Below are positions 54,262 to 63,726 of a stretch of DNA of 64,000 nt, piece by piece (position 1 is the first letter of the stretch; each line of letters begins with the position of its first letter). Origin of the DNA: Psococerastis gibbosa (lineage: Eukaryota > Arthropoda > Insecta > Psocodea > Psocidae). The notes below the pieces were generated by a model. The model saw only the letters and a list, made by a program, of their open reading frames with translations, did not search any database and had not been told where the DNA came from. The position numbers and the translations under genes were made by a program. The DNA lies in contig OZ020489.1 of NCBI GenBank assembly GCA_963971405.1, forward strand, positions 19,370,290 through 19,434,289, written 5' to 3'.

Positions 54262-54298
54262 GGGGTGACGTTTCGGTAGTGGGTGCTACTCCCTTCAT
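54262..54298 (-). ncRNA. Degenerate hammerhead-like motif (minus)
   Basis: The minus strand reads CTTGATGAAGGGAGTAGCAC, then CCACTACC, GAAAC and GTC. The core has one extra T (CTTGATGA). With the copy at 54087 it forms an inverted pair about 140 bases apart. Confidence 0.38.
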
Positions 54299-54547
54299 CA
54301 AGCTTGATTTTGACTCAAAAGCTTCACTAATAAGTCAAGGACAGTAGTCTGATACACTTTGGCTGTTTTGACGCCCTTTTCGCAGGAACGGATATCAGTC
54401 TACCCAGAATATGATGCGCCCAACCAGACTCCTGCCTCTATTGCCAACTAACAAACAGGCAATGTTAGTCCAACTAACCATTTGTTAAAGTCAATTATTT
54501 TAATTTTTTTATGTTGGCAGGCACTGAAGATGGTGAGCTAGACGAGC

Positions 54548-54725
54548 ATGAGCGAGGCAAGCGATCGGTTGGCGCGGTCGGTCGCCCTTGAGAAGTCCTA
54601 CGTCCACCAAGTGTACCAGCAGATTTCGGACGTGTCCGACCCGGCGTCCGACAGAGGGCACGTGTGGCCGAGGGTCGAACAGTTCCTCTCAGAAATGGAG
54701 CCCGGCTCCCTGGTCTGCGACGTTG
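54548..54725 (+). CDS. TRMT9B: TRMT9B-like exon 1
   Basis: The ATG at 54548 opens MSEASDRLARSVALEKSYVH and runs to SLVCDV plus the first base of the motif I glycine (donor GTACGT). TTTTTTTATGTTGGCAG at 54520 is a good acceptor, so the exon probably has a 27-base 5' UTR part and a further noncoding exon upstream. An in-frame TAG lies just before the ATG. Confidence 0.88.
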
Positions 54726-57700
54726 GTACGTTTGCTGTATGTGCCATACAAGATACAAACAATAATATACAGTATAAATACTCACTTTGCATTGCATGAA
54801 ATTGAATTGGAACAGGTGTCCTAGCATCAGATTGATTTCGAGTCAAGGGGAATGTTTTGAAAAACAACATGGTGCGAGAGCTAGGCTAATGAATTAGATT
54901 CCCGTTCCACAGTGACTACTGCATGTTGACAAAATATCTTCTCTTGAAACACCCCCCTGAAATCTCTCAATTGCTTTGAACTAATGGTAAACTATATAAT
55001 AAAGTAATTGATAAGGAAAAAGCTTCATTAATTAATTTTGTCAACTTGAGTTTGTAGGTGCCCCGCACACCATCAGGTTAAGGGGGCCTGCAAAATAATT
55101 TGTTACGCCAATCATTTCAGAAAAATATACGAATTGTTATTATTAGATGACGTATTTCAGAAATATGACTGACTTTAGTGATTTTTATGGGTTCACAAGA
55201 CTAAATGTATTGTGTGTTATCACATTTCATAAATGCATTTCAGTAGGGGTTTAAAGAGCATTTCTGTTAACATAATTTTTTTTTTTAAATAGACCCCGGT
55301 CTACTTATAGTGGTCCACAGGTCCCATGTCCAATGCCAACGACCCCATGGTTTTCGGACATTATTTGTATTGTTTCCGTATGAATTTTTGGCCATTGACA
55401 AACTAGTATACATTCTCGGTGTCAACCTACACCGGCTACAAGCGATAATGGACCAGCTGAGACAAGCTTACCATTGACGCAAACAGGTGAAAGCATCACT
55501 TAACCAAGTGCACACACAAGTCTACTTAGCCTTAATATTTGAAGAATATTGATTATTTGAATTATGGAATTTCGCATCATCCTCCCTGGCGATCCTCATT
55601 AGTTTGTTGTCTGCCACGTTTGGATGGTGATTTACGGTACAGTGCCTAAGTCCTTTCTCCAATAATTCATTTCTTTTTTTAGGCTGTGGAAGTGGAAAGT
55701 ACCTTGACGTCAACCCGTCTGTGTTCAATGTAGGCGTTGATAGATGTAAAAGACTGACTGAAGTAGCCCGTGACAAAAACAACGAGGTAGGGTTCACTAA
55801 TCAAGGTTACTGGTATCGGGGCCTACCCTAGAAAGATATTGTAGAAAAAATACCAAAATAAAATCTCTATAACATTTCAAAAATATAAAAAGAATTACTG
55901 AAACAAGAATTTTTCTTGATACTACAATCGGGGTTAACGAGGAGGTTGCCTTTTCAACCTATGCGTGTCAATTATACTGAATAAGTTTATAATGAAACAT
56001 GAATATCAGTAGTTTACCCATCTTTAACCGAGCAATGAAACTGAAATTTGACGTTACTGATAATACATACTGATGGGATTTTCGGATATTTGGATACATA
56101 GCGATTAGTATTGTGAATCCGTCTCTATAGTGCCCGTGTATTTAAAGCCGCCCTTACACGATCAGTAAAAACTGTCAAAGTATCAGTGTTCGTATTACTG
56201 ATGCGATTTCCGGATATTTCGATACGCAGCCATCAGTATTGGGACTCCATCAGTATATAGTGCCCATGTACTTAATAAGGTGTGGAGACACAGTACCATC
56301 AATACTAATCTAGCAGGACTTCACATTTTAATAATGCCTCAATCATTTTAAGCAGCCACTGGAAAATGTCTTCATTCATCCTATAAAGTAATTGGTACTC
56401 TTCGGGGTCAGCAGTGCTGGCTTGTAGTCCAGCGGTTAAGACGACAACCATTTAAGTGTAGATCGTGGGTTTGAATCCAGCCAAGTCCAGTTTTTTCTAT
56501 AATCCTCTAATTTCGGTTACTAGGTACTGTATGTACTTCAACTCATTGATGGCATCTCCATGTCTGTTTATTTTTTGCAGGTTCTAAGGTGCGACAATTT
56601 AACTCTCCCATTCCGCGACGAAAGTCTCGACGCAGTGCTCTCCATTGCAGTGATTCACCATTTTGCCACCACGGATCGCAGAGTGGCAGCACTGCGCGAG
56701 TTGGCCAGAGTGCTGAGAATCGGGGGACGCCTAATTATTACAGCTTGGGCAATGGAACAACGACATCGTAAGGTTAGCAATTCAAAATATTCTGGAAAAA
56801 ATGACAGACACTGGCAGATGTTTTTGATGATTAATCGTTGAGAAATAAACAGCGATACTTCAAAGTAACCCAAGGCCGTAGCCAGGATTTTTTTTGCAGG
56901 GGGTCGCATCTGCGTCCGCAATACATGATTATTACTATTGCACAGGGTACGTTTCGGCGGGGATTCCACCGATATCGTTTGTGTTTGGCAGTGTGGCATT
57001 GACGGAAATTTTTGTTTTAAAGACAGTCTTTAATGTCTGCTACCACGTCAATATCACGCTGCCAAACACAAACGAGGTCGGTGGAATCCCCGCCAAAGTA
57101 AAGATTTTTACGGACGAAGACTAATCGATATTTCTCAGCGAGAGAGAGAGAGGGGGGGGGGGTCCGGAGGGCATATTTCTTTAAATTAAGAGGGGAATAT
57201 CGAATTGTGGGATTATCGCATCGAGAATCGATTACTGCATCGATTTATTCTAGTTCAGCTGTCGCAAACTTTGGCGCCGGTGAAAAAAAATAGCTTAGGT
57301 ATTGTAGTTAGATTTGGAACATATTGTTATTCTATTGGGAATGGAAAAATGGCTACGCGGCCTTGAAGTAACCAACAACGGAGAAGTGGATAGTTTCAGG
57401 TTTCATTAAATTAAAATAAGAACCGGTCCGAGTTTACTCGAACATGCTTTCAAATTTATCAATTAGTAGGTAGAGAAAATAGGTAATTTTATGGTAAATA
57501 ATTTTGCTTTGGTTTAATTTCGGATATCTCGGGGGGGGGGGGGGGGGTGTCCACCTGACGTCACTGGAAGTGAGGTAACCTCAATAAATTTAAAAATATT
57601 TAAAACTCCATTCTATCTAGTGTACGCTGTAACCATTTGGGAAAGGGGAGGGGGGGTCCGGAACCTATGGACCCCCTCTGGCAATCGCCTAGGATATCAC

Positions 57701-60700
57701 CTATCCCAAAGCACTGAATTAATCGATGACCTTTCATATTCTAGACCGGTCAGACCAACACATTACCACTATAATAATGGCAGGGCACGCAATGCATTTG
57801 AGCGTGAATTTTCTATCATTTTTTCAAAAAAACATTTTTTGCCCAAAACCAATACTTTTTTGGGAAAGGAACTTGTCCGGTTTCGTTACTCTTTTTAACA
57901 CCTAAAACTTGCCTCAAGGTAGAAATCAACGATAGAAAGGTTTCACAGAAAAATTATTATTTACTCATTTTTCATTTAAATTTAGTTATTTTTATTTTTT
58001 TAAACCCAGAAGAAAACTATCAAGGGGCAAGCGACCCCCCGCATTTTATCAACATTAATAACGACTACAATATATGTGAATTTAAAAGAAATCGTTGGAG
58101 CCGTTTTTGAGAAATAAATTTTTAGACGTTTTTTCGGAGTATTTTGAAAATAACCCCCCCCCCCCCAAATTGGGTTAGCCCAAAATAAATAAAATGGTCC
58201 CGAGGTATGATTTTTGTGAATCAACATGCCGAATTCCATAAAAATCCACTGTGTAGTTTGCCCACAAATCGACGAACAGACAGACCGACAGACCGACAGA
58301 CAGACAGACATTTCGTAAAAACCACTTTTTTGGGTTCCTGAGTCCTCAAAACGTGTATATCCTTTGAAATCTCGGAATCGAAAATTTTGACCATCACAAA
58401 GCTTTCCTTATACTGCGTATAAATTGGAAAGCAATAAAAAACAACAACCTTAGGACTACTTTGTTACAAAACAAACAATCAAACAAAAAGAACCGGTCCG
58501 AGTTCACTCGAACATGCTTTCCAATTTATCAAAATTATTCGATAGAGAAAATTAGTAATTTTATGGCAAATATTTTTCCTATGGTTAAATTTCCGATATC
58601 TCGGGGGGGGGGGGGGGGGGGTTGTCCACCTGACGTCACTGGAAGTGAGGTAAATTCTCGATAGGTCAAACAAACACATTAATTACCACACAGCAATAAT
58701 GGCAGGGCATGCAATGCATTTGAGCGCGAATAATTTTTTGGGCAAAACCAAATATTTTTTTTGGGAAAGCAACCTATCCGGTTTCGTTACTCAATTTAAC
58801 ACCTAAAACATGCTTGAAGGTAGAAATCATCGATAGAAAGGTTTCGCATTTTTTAGTCATTTTTTCATTAAAATTTAGTTATTTTTATTTTTTTACCCCC
58901 AGAAGCAAACTATCAAGGGGCAAGCGACCCCCCGCATTTTGTCAACATTAATAACGACTACAATCTACGAGAATTTAAAAGAAATCGTTGTAGCCGTTTT
59001 TGAGAAATAATTTTTTTAGACGTTTTTTTGGAGTTTTTTGATAATAAAACCCCCCCAAATTGAGTTAGCCCAAAAAAAAAAATTGTCCCGAGGTATGATT
59101 TTTGTGAACCTACGTGCCAAATTTCACTCAAATCCACTGAGTAGTTTGCCCGGAAATCGACGAACAGACAGACAGACCGACAGACAGACATTTTGTAAAA
59201 ACCACTTTTTTTGGTTCCTGGGACCTCAAAACGTGTAAATCCGTTGAAATCTCGGAATTGAAAATTTCGACCATCACAAAGCTTTCCTTATACTACGTAT
59301 AAATTGGAAAGCAAAAATAAAAAAATATTGGATGAATCTGCAGCATTTACTTTCTGGGCTAAGCCCCTGAAGACACACCGGTCCGAACATAACCATATCA
59401 TAACATGGAATAGATTAGATAGTGTGCTTCTGATAAGGCGGCATCATATGAATTTTCGCCCTATATTTCTAACATCCATTCAACAAGCGTTAAGAAATGT
59501 CAATACTAGCTGTTCCTGTGTAGCTTATTAAATAGAGATATTTCAATGTTTTTGCGTAGTTGTCGATTGTACGGTATACATGAAAAGGCAGCCATATAGC
59601 CAGTGGCGTAAATAACTTCTGCAAAGAATTGTAGCTGGAGTTGACCCATGAGAACTAATTAGAACGGGGCTGGTCAGCTGGTGGGCCGTAGTGGAAACGA
59701 GCTTGATGATACAGACAGCCAGACACAGAGACAGACACACAGACAGACGGACGTTTCTTCTTCAATAGTGGCAGACGTCTATGTTGACGGCTTGACTTGA
59801 GCACGATCTACCGTGTTTTCATGCTCCTGATTGTATTAGTATTTATTACAGTAAAGCAGATCAATTTATTAAAGAGGCATGGCTACTGCTAATCGGTCTT
59901 ATTATAAATATAGTGCTGGACATCTGAATAGGAGGCAAGCTGAAGCGTAATCCTAGTCTCGACAATGCCTGTACCTACAGTGTCACTGTTATGACAGCCT
60001 GAATCGCCTGGAGGCGCTTTTTATATATAAAAAAAAAGGTCTGTGCATTGACAGTCCTGCCAATGCTACTTTGACTGAGATTTAGTAGCTTCATGTTCCA
60101 GAAAACAGTATTCTAGATTAGTCTAGATTAGTCTAGATTAGTCTAGATTAGTCTTTCTGTGCCAAAAGAAAAGAAACTTCTTTGTCTTTCCGTAGCCTGG
60201 CCGTTATTAAAAATATTGGTTCGTGGCCTAATTGTGTATCTTTCAGCCTCCTTTGGCCAAAGAGTCTGCCTCCACATCTTTCTAACTTTTGTCACATTTT
60301 CATCTTGTAGTTCGAATCACAAGACGTGTTGCTCCCGTGGCACAGACCTCAGCACCACAGCACGCCGTCCCTGGAGCTCGTGTCTACAACGACTACCACA
60401 ACCTCAGAAGATGACGGACCCCCGCCGTACCATGCCTACACGGCGTCCGACACCGACTCTGCACGCTCACAGAGGTAATCTAACGTCTGGCGCAGCAAAC
60501 AATTTCAAAACGTTGTCAGCATTGGAAAGTAAAAGCTAAAAGCAATAATGTAGGTACATAGGCTACAATGAAGAATGACCAAATTTAAAGAAGAAGTCAA
60601 GAACGTGGGTTTGCGTCTTGGTGGGTTATTTTTCGTCAGGTTTAAGGTAGGTACCACGAACGTTTGTGCTATAAAGTCCCGACACTACACGGCATGGCTA

Positions 60701-62348
60701 CGCAATCAAGCATGGGCCGCCGTTCAGTACTCCTAACTCGTAGCACCCAACTTAAAATCTTAAATAAGACACATAAAACATATCAATACCGAGATGGACA
60801 TACAATGATGATCCGTTTATATGCATGGTTAAAAAACGCATTCATCAGTGGCAGGTCAATAATAATTGACACTTTGGTAAGTCTTCAAAACTTGCTGCAA
60901 AATAACAAAACTATTAGGTAGTTACTAATTGAAGAACCGGTCCGAGTTTACTCGAACATGCTTTCCAATTTATCAATTAGTAGATAGAGATAACGAGTTA
61001 TATCATAGTAAATAATTTTTCTAAAACTCCCTTCTATCTAGTGTATTGGAGCATGAATTTTCTATCATTTCTGCAAAAAATAATTTTTTACACAAAACCA
61101 AAAACATTTTTGGGAAAGCAATCTAATCGGTTTTGTTACTATATTTAACACCTAAAACATACCTGAAGGTAGAAGTCATCGATAGAAAGGTTCCGCAGAA
61201 TAATTATTTTTTAATCATTTTTCATGAAAATTGAGTTATTTTTTATTCTTTTACCCCCAGAAGTAAAACATCAAGGGGCAAGCGCCTCCCGCATTTTATT
61301 AACATGAAAGACGACTACAATATATGTGAATTTAAAATATATCGTTGGAGCCGTTCTTGAGAAATAATGTTTTTAGACGTTTTTTTTTTTAGCTTTTTGA
61401 GAATAAAACCCCCCAAAATTGAGTTAGCCCAAAATTAAATTTTTTTTCAGAGGTATAATTTTTGTGAACCTACATGCCAAATTTCAGCAAAATCCACCGA
61501 GTGGTTTGCCCGGAAATCGGTGAACAGACAGAGCGACAGACAGAGCGACAGAGCGACAGACAGAGCGACAGACAGACAAAGCGACAGACAGGCAGACAGA
61601 CAGACATTTTTTTAAAACCACTTTTTTGGGTTGCTGGTTCCTCAAAACGTGTAAATCCGTTGAAAACTTGGAGTCGAAAATTTCGACCATCACAAGGCTT
61701 TCCTTTTACTACGTATAAATTGAAAAGCAAAAATGAGCACCATCAACAGAATGTTTTCTTTTTAGGACCAATTGTGTGCGAAAACGTGGCCGCAACCGAC
61801 ACAAGGGTCGTTCAATAGACCCAGGACGACCTCTCAGTGATTCCCCAAGTAGCTCCAGTTTGTCCAGCCCAAACGAAACCTGTTATGGCTTTATGCGTAG
61901 GGCTATAGAGGTGAGTTAATAATTACGTTTAACCGTCTCAGCCGACAGCCATACCATGTTGAATCCATTAGAGCAGAGCATGTTTCAAACTGCGGCAAAC
62001 TTGGTAGTGTGCACAGCGTTGAGAGGGGAACATGGTGGGACATGATAACGCGCTGATACTATACCAGTCAGTCTACGTGCGTGACGAGTCCTGGTCACCT
62101 CCGATTTTATGCGACTTTACCATGTTCTAAAGTGGTTCGGAATCCACTATAACCAGGAGGTCCACCCTCTCCCCGAGGTGGTGCCCTTAGGGTGCTCCTT
62201 CGGGTGCCTCAAGTTAACAAACAGACTTACTCCCCCCGCCAGGCTGACAGGGTTGCTTAAAGCAGAAATGCTGAAAGCAGGCGTTAGAAACAACAACAAA
62301 AACAACAACAAAAACAACAGCAACAACAACATCAACAACAACATCATC

Positions 62349-62383
<35 letters not shown>

Positions 62384-63677
62384 AAACAACAACAACAACA
62401 ACAACAACAAAATCAACAACATCAACAACACGTTTAACCGCCTCTTCATTTGCCTGCATGGGGTTGTCTCTCTGCCCGTGAACGAATATAAGCCAGTACT
62501 GTACAGTACAGACGAGAACAATGGTAGGGAAAGGATCTAGTAGCTTTCCTCTTTGGAAAAGGCACTTTTAATTAATTTGAATCATTTTTTTTCTTCAGAA
62601 ATTGACTGGGGGGAAACGGAATCGTAACTGGTTATTTACCGAGTCGTGGAGTGCCTGCACACAAGATCCATCCTGTCGGCGCCACGATCCTGATGGCTGT
62701 GAACAAAATGTAGAAGATATTCAGGTATAATCAGTCAGTTTATTAAATTAACAACGAATTTCATTGCATTAAAAAAAAAATTAAACTGTAAAATGAATAC
62801 CCGGATATGTTGAAAAATGTGTATTGAACAAACTGTGGTCATGCTATTCACATCAAATTTTTAACATACTGTAATTACCGATGGAAGGCATCGTTCACAA
62901 GAACTATTGAAATCAATGAAATCTGATTTCCCTTAGGATCTGCCTATAGAATTAAGAAGATTAGATGAAGAATCGGATCTTCCAGTGCGAAGACAGACGT
63001 TTGCTTGCTCCGCTAGAGCGTCAACGTCTTTGGAAAACTCAATGGGGCACAAATCCAAAAGTTTGACGGATATTTTATCTGTAAGTTTGCTTATACCATT
63101 ACAACATAAGTTTCCCATTGCATGCCAGAACATCAACCCTACAGAAATATATAGTACTTGTGTGTTAAATAGCTTAACCTAAGGCGCCCATTCCACCGAC
63201 CGGCTAGGGTTATTTACAAAAACGGTGACGAGGCAGCAGACATTCAAGACTTAGGTGGCGTTTCCATCGACCTCGCATTGCACAATGCAAATGACATTGA
63301 CGGAAATTGGAATTTTTCTTTTTATAGAAATCTATTAAAATGTTTGTACTTAACATATCCCATGACGTCATTTTTTAGTTTTAGTTTGTTTGTTTGTGAT
63401 TTTACTGTATGATCATTGATCAATTTTAACTATGGCATAGAGGAAAATAAACATTTCCGTCAATTCTGCAATGCGAGGTCGGTGGAAACCTCACCTAAGT
63501 CTTGAATGTCTGCTACCACGTCACCGTTTTTGGAAATAGCCCTAGCCGGTCAATGGATTGGGCACCTAAGCAGAATATAAAATTACCGGTTTTTCTTGTA
63601 TCTAACAGATTGCAAGAGGTAACATTGCTGAGCCGGACATAAATAAGGGAAGTGATGATTCTGTTCACATAGAGTAG
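54548..63677 (+). CDS. TRMT9B: TRMT9B/Trm9-like SAM-dependent tRNA methyltransferase (8 exons)
   Basis: Exons 54548-54725, 55683-55786, 56581-56772, 60311-60474, 61766-61910, 62599-62724, 62937-63080 and 63609-63677 join in frame with GT/AG borders into 373 codons plus stop. The N-terminal half is a class I methyltransferase: PRVEQFL, motif I LVCDVGCGSGKYLDVN, post-I VGVDRC, CDNLTLPFRDESLDAVLSI, IHHFATTDRR, RVLRIGGRLIITAWAMEQ and then FESQDVLLPWHRP. Yeast Trm9 and animal ALKBH8 methylate wobble-uridine carboxymethyl groups. TRMT9B is the ALKBH8-related paralog that, in animals, has lost the AlkB part. After the domain comes a low-complexity Ser/Thr linker, NETCYGFMRRAIE, NWLFTESWSACTQDP and two Asp/Ser-rich segments. 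The known C-terminal FMRYYHVF-type block of relatives is missing. Introns hold CGGTCCGAG elements and MITE-A. ALKBH8 itself is less likely, because the AlkB and RRM domains are absent. Confidence 0.88.
54726..55682 (+). repeat. TRMT9B intron 1, with R1 copy
   Basis: R1 in plus orientation lies at 55280-55505 (CCAACGACCCCATGGTTTTC, GTATGAATTTTTGGCCATTG, GCTACAAGCGATAATGG, CTTAACCAAGTG). Nothing else is recognised. Confidence 0.6.
55683..55786 (+). CDS. TRMT9B: TRMT9B-like exon 2 (SAM motif I)
   Basis: The acceptor TTCTTTTTTTAG precedes GCGSGKYLDVNPSVFNVGVD and RCKRLTEVARDKNNE. The donor is GTAGGG. GxGxGK is the SAM-binding loop. Confidence 0.9.
55787..56580 (+). repeat. TRMT9B intron 2, with a tRNA-like head near its 3' end
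   Basis: At 56410-56495, TAGTCCAGCGGTTAAGA (A-box-like) and GGGTTTGAATCCAG (B-box-like) are spaced as in tRNA genes. The arms do not pair well, so it is probably a tRNA-derived repeat and not a functional tRNA. A CGATCAGTA/CATCAGTATT direct repeat lies near 56050-56270. Confidence 0.45.
56581..56772 (+). CDS. TRMT9B: TRMT9B-like exon 3 (methyltransferase core)
   Basis: The acceptor TTTATTTTTTGCAG precedes VLRCDNLTLPFRDESLDAVL, IHHFATTDRR, LARVLRIGGRLIITAWAMEQ and RHRK. The donor is GTTAGC. It covers motifs II-III of the fold and is the most conserved exon. Confidence 0.92.
56872..57110. mobile_element. MITE-G end fragment followed by a palindrome with MITE-A-type terminus (copy 3)
   Basis: CCAAGGCCGTAGCCAGGATT (56872) is a lone MITE-G terminus. 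At 56952-57108, TTTCGGCGGGGATTCCACCG and CGTTTGTGTTTGGCAG mirror CTGCCAAACACAAACGAGGT and CGGTGGAATCCCCGCCAAAG. The loop contains TTAAAGACAGTCTTTAA. Confidence 0.8.
57111..57418. other. TRMT9B intron 3 segment
   Basis: Contains (AG)n at 57141-57152 and a G run; otherwise unremarkable. Confidence 0.4.
57419..58434 (+). mobile_element. CGGTCCGAG element, long plus copy with internal MITE-G-like piece
   Basis: It starts AGAACCGGTCCGAGTTTACT and ends TATAAATTGGAAAGCAATAA. After GTCCACCTGACGTCACTGG the segment at about 57600-57690 (CCATTCTATCTAGTGTACGC, GGGTCCGGAACC, GGACCCCCTCTGG) looks like half of a MITE-G. The CAGACCGACAGAC array is at 58276-58310. It lies in intron 3. Confidence 0.85.
58489..59314 (+). 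mobile_element. CGGTCCGAG element, full-length plus copy (near twin of 21041)
   Basis: The order and even private variants (TTCACTCG, CAAAATTATT.GATAGAG, GAATTTAAAAGAAATCGTTG) match the copy at 21041. It differs by a deletion of about 28 bases after GAGCGCGAA and a shorter CAGACAGACCGACAG array (59166-59190). It lies 54 bases after the previous copy, in the same orientation. Confidence 0.88.
59315..60310. repeat. TRMT9B intron 3, 3' part
   Basis: A short CAGACACAGAGACAGACAC array is at 59712-59745. Five tandem copies of a 10-base unit lie at 60112-60154 (separate entry). No further element or exon is seen. Confidence 0.45.
60112..60154 (+). repeat. 10-base tandem repeat (TCTAGATTAG)n
   Basis: About 4.3 perfect copies of TCTAGATTAG, ending in GTCTTTCTGTGCC, about 155 bases before exon 4. 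Confidence 0.95.
60311..60474 (+). CDS. TRMT9B: TRMT9B-like exon 4
   Basis: The acceptor ACATTTTCATCTTGTAG precedes FESQDVLLPWHRPQHHS, the family's signature after the catalytic domain. A threonine-rich, acidic low-complexity linker follows (DDGPPPYHAYTASDTDS). The donor GTAATC is weak but usable. The upstream intron is 3.5 kb. Confidence 0.88.
60475..60930. other. TRMT9B intron 4, 5' part
   Basis: No recognised element; an 85-codon ORF (60664-60921) has no motifs. Confidence 0.35.
60931..61731 (+). mobile_element. CGGTCCGAG element, full-length plus copy next to exon 5
   Basis: It starts GAAGAACCGGTCCGAGTTTA and ends ACGTATAAATTGAAAAGC. A long CAGAGCGACAGACAGAGCGA array lies at 61523-61605. 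The G-run segment near the start is deleted (AAATAATTTTTCTAAAACTC joins directly). The right end is 34 bases from the exon 5 acceptor. Confidence 0.88.
61766..61910 (+). CDS. TRMT9B: TRMT9B-like exon 5
   Basis: The acceptor ATGTTTTCTTTTTAG completes the split AG/G codon and reads TNCVRKRGRNRHKGRS, PLSDSPSSSSLSSPNET and CYGFMRRAIE. The donor is GTGAGT. The acceptor lies only about 30 bases after the end of a CGGTCCGAG element. Confidence 0.85.
61950..62290 (+). mobile_element. AAC-tailed SINE-like repeat, complete copy
   Basis: Head: CATACCATGTTGAATCCATT, ACTGCGGCAAACTTGG, GGTGGGACATGATAACGCGC. Body: GCGACTTTACCATGTTC, CCACTATAACCAGGAGGTCC, CCCCCGCCAGGCTGACAGGG, TTAAAGCAGAAATGCTGAAA, and the GCGTTAGAAAC start of its tail. 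Short 140-codon ORFs across it are chance. Confidence 0.7.
62291..62430 (+). repeat. (AAC)n microsatellite
   Basis: About 46 AAC units with scattered ATC and AAA interruptions, grown from the tail of the SINE-like repeat. It lies in intron 5, about 170 bases before exon 6. Confidence 0.95.
62599..62724 (+). CDS. TRMT9B: TRMT9B-like exon 6
   Basis: The acceptor TTTTTTTCTTCAG is followed by KLTGGKRNRNWLFTESWSAC and TQDPSCRRHDPDGCEQ. The donor is GTATAA. Phase is 0 on both sides. Its position matches the FRSWFFSRSLDE-like segment of relatives. Confidence 0.82.
62725..62936 (+). other. TRMT9B intron 6
   Basis: A short 212-base AT-rich intron with GTATAA donor and CCCTTAG acceptor and no element. 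Confidence 0.6.
62937..63080 (+). CDS. TRMT9B: TRMT9B-like exon 7
   Basis: The acceptor GATTTCCCTTAG is followed by DLPIELRRLDEESDLPVRRQ, SARASTSLENSMGHKSKSLT and DILS. The donor is GTAAGT. The exon is phase 0 at both borders. Confidence 0.8.
63180..63571. mobile_element. MITE-A, complete copy in the last TRMT9B intron
   Basis: TAAGGCGCCCATTCCACCGA with GGCTAGGGTT mirrors AGCCCTAGCCGGTCAATGGA and TTGGGCACCTAAG. Here it is the right arm that has lost AATGACATTGAC-type sequence, and the middle reads in the opposite direction from the 31125 copy. It ends 38 bases before the terminal exon. Confidence 0.9.
63609..63677 (+). CDS. TRMT9B: TRMT9B-like terminal exon (short C-terminus)
   Basis: The acceptor TTTTTCTTGTATCTAACAG precedes IARGNIAEPDINKGSDDSVH and IE, then TAG at 63675. 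It is in frame with exon 7. AATAAA follows at 63721. The usual C-terminal block of the family is not encoded here, so this may be an alternative last exon; a further acceptor is visible at 63975. Confidence 0.62.
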   Translation: MARGNIAEPDINKGSDDSVHIE

Positions 63678-63720
63678 GCTATAGTTTATTCAAATTGGTG
63701 GCATACTGTGTGTACAGACA

Positions 63721-63726
63721 AATAAA
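63721..63726 (+). terminator. Polyadenylation signal AATAAA
   Basis: Canonical AATAAA 44 bases after the stop codon, followed by a GT-rich GCGTGCGTGTATCGGTGT stretch as expected downstream of a cleavage site. Confidence 0.65.

Larger units (their letters stand above)
53795..54490. mobile_element. MITE-T copy 2, enlarged, with Penelope-like terminal motifs inside
   Basis: The left end AGCAAAGGGTTAGTTAGGCT and the nearby TAAAGGGTTAGTTGGACTTA mirror the right end CAGGCAATGTTAGTCCAACT and AACCATTTGTTAAAG. Inside is CGGATTTACTCAATAATTGT, resembling the outer end of the 49-kb composite, and the inverted hammerhead-like pair at 54087 and 54262. It abuts the acceptor of the first known TRMT9B exon. 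Confidence 0.65.

Noticed and set aside
54495-54870. Minus-strand ORFs of 90-110 codons over TRMT9B exon 1
   Set aside because: Antisense shadows of a well-supported exon.
56410-56495. Possible tRNA gene
   Set aside because: A- and B-box-like motifs are present but the acceptor and T arms do not pair well; more likely a tRNA-derived repeat.
61470-61730. Cysteine/serine/valine-rich ORFs with CLSVCLSV-type repeats (also at 8100, 21700, 53090, 58270, 59160)
   Set aside because: They translate the CAGACAGAC array of CGGTCCGAG elements on either strand.
62109-62540. Asparagine-rich protein ORF (143 codons) and its leucine/valine-rich reverse frames
   Set aside because: All are translations of the (AAC)n array and SINE-like repeat in a TRMT9B intron.
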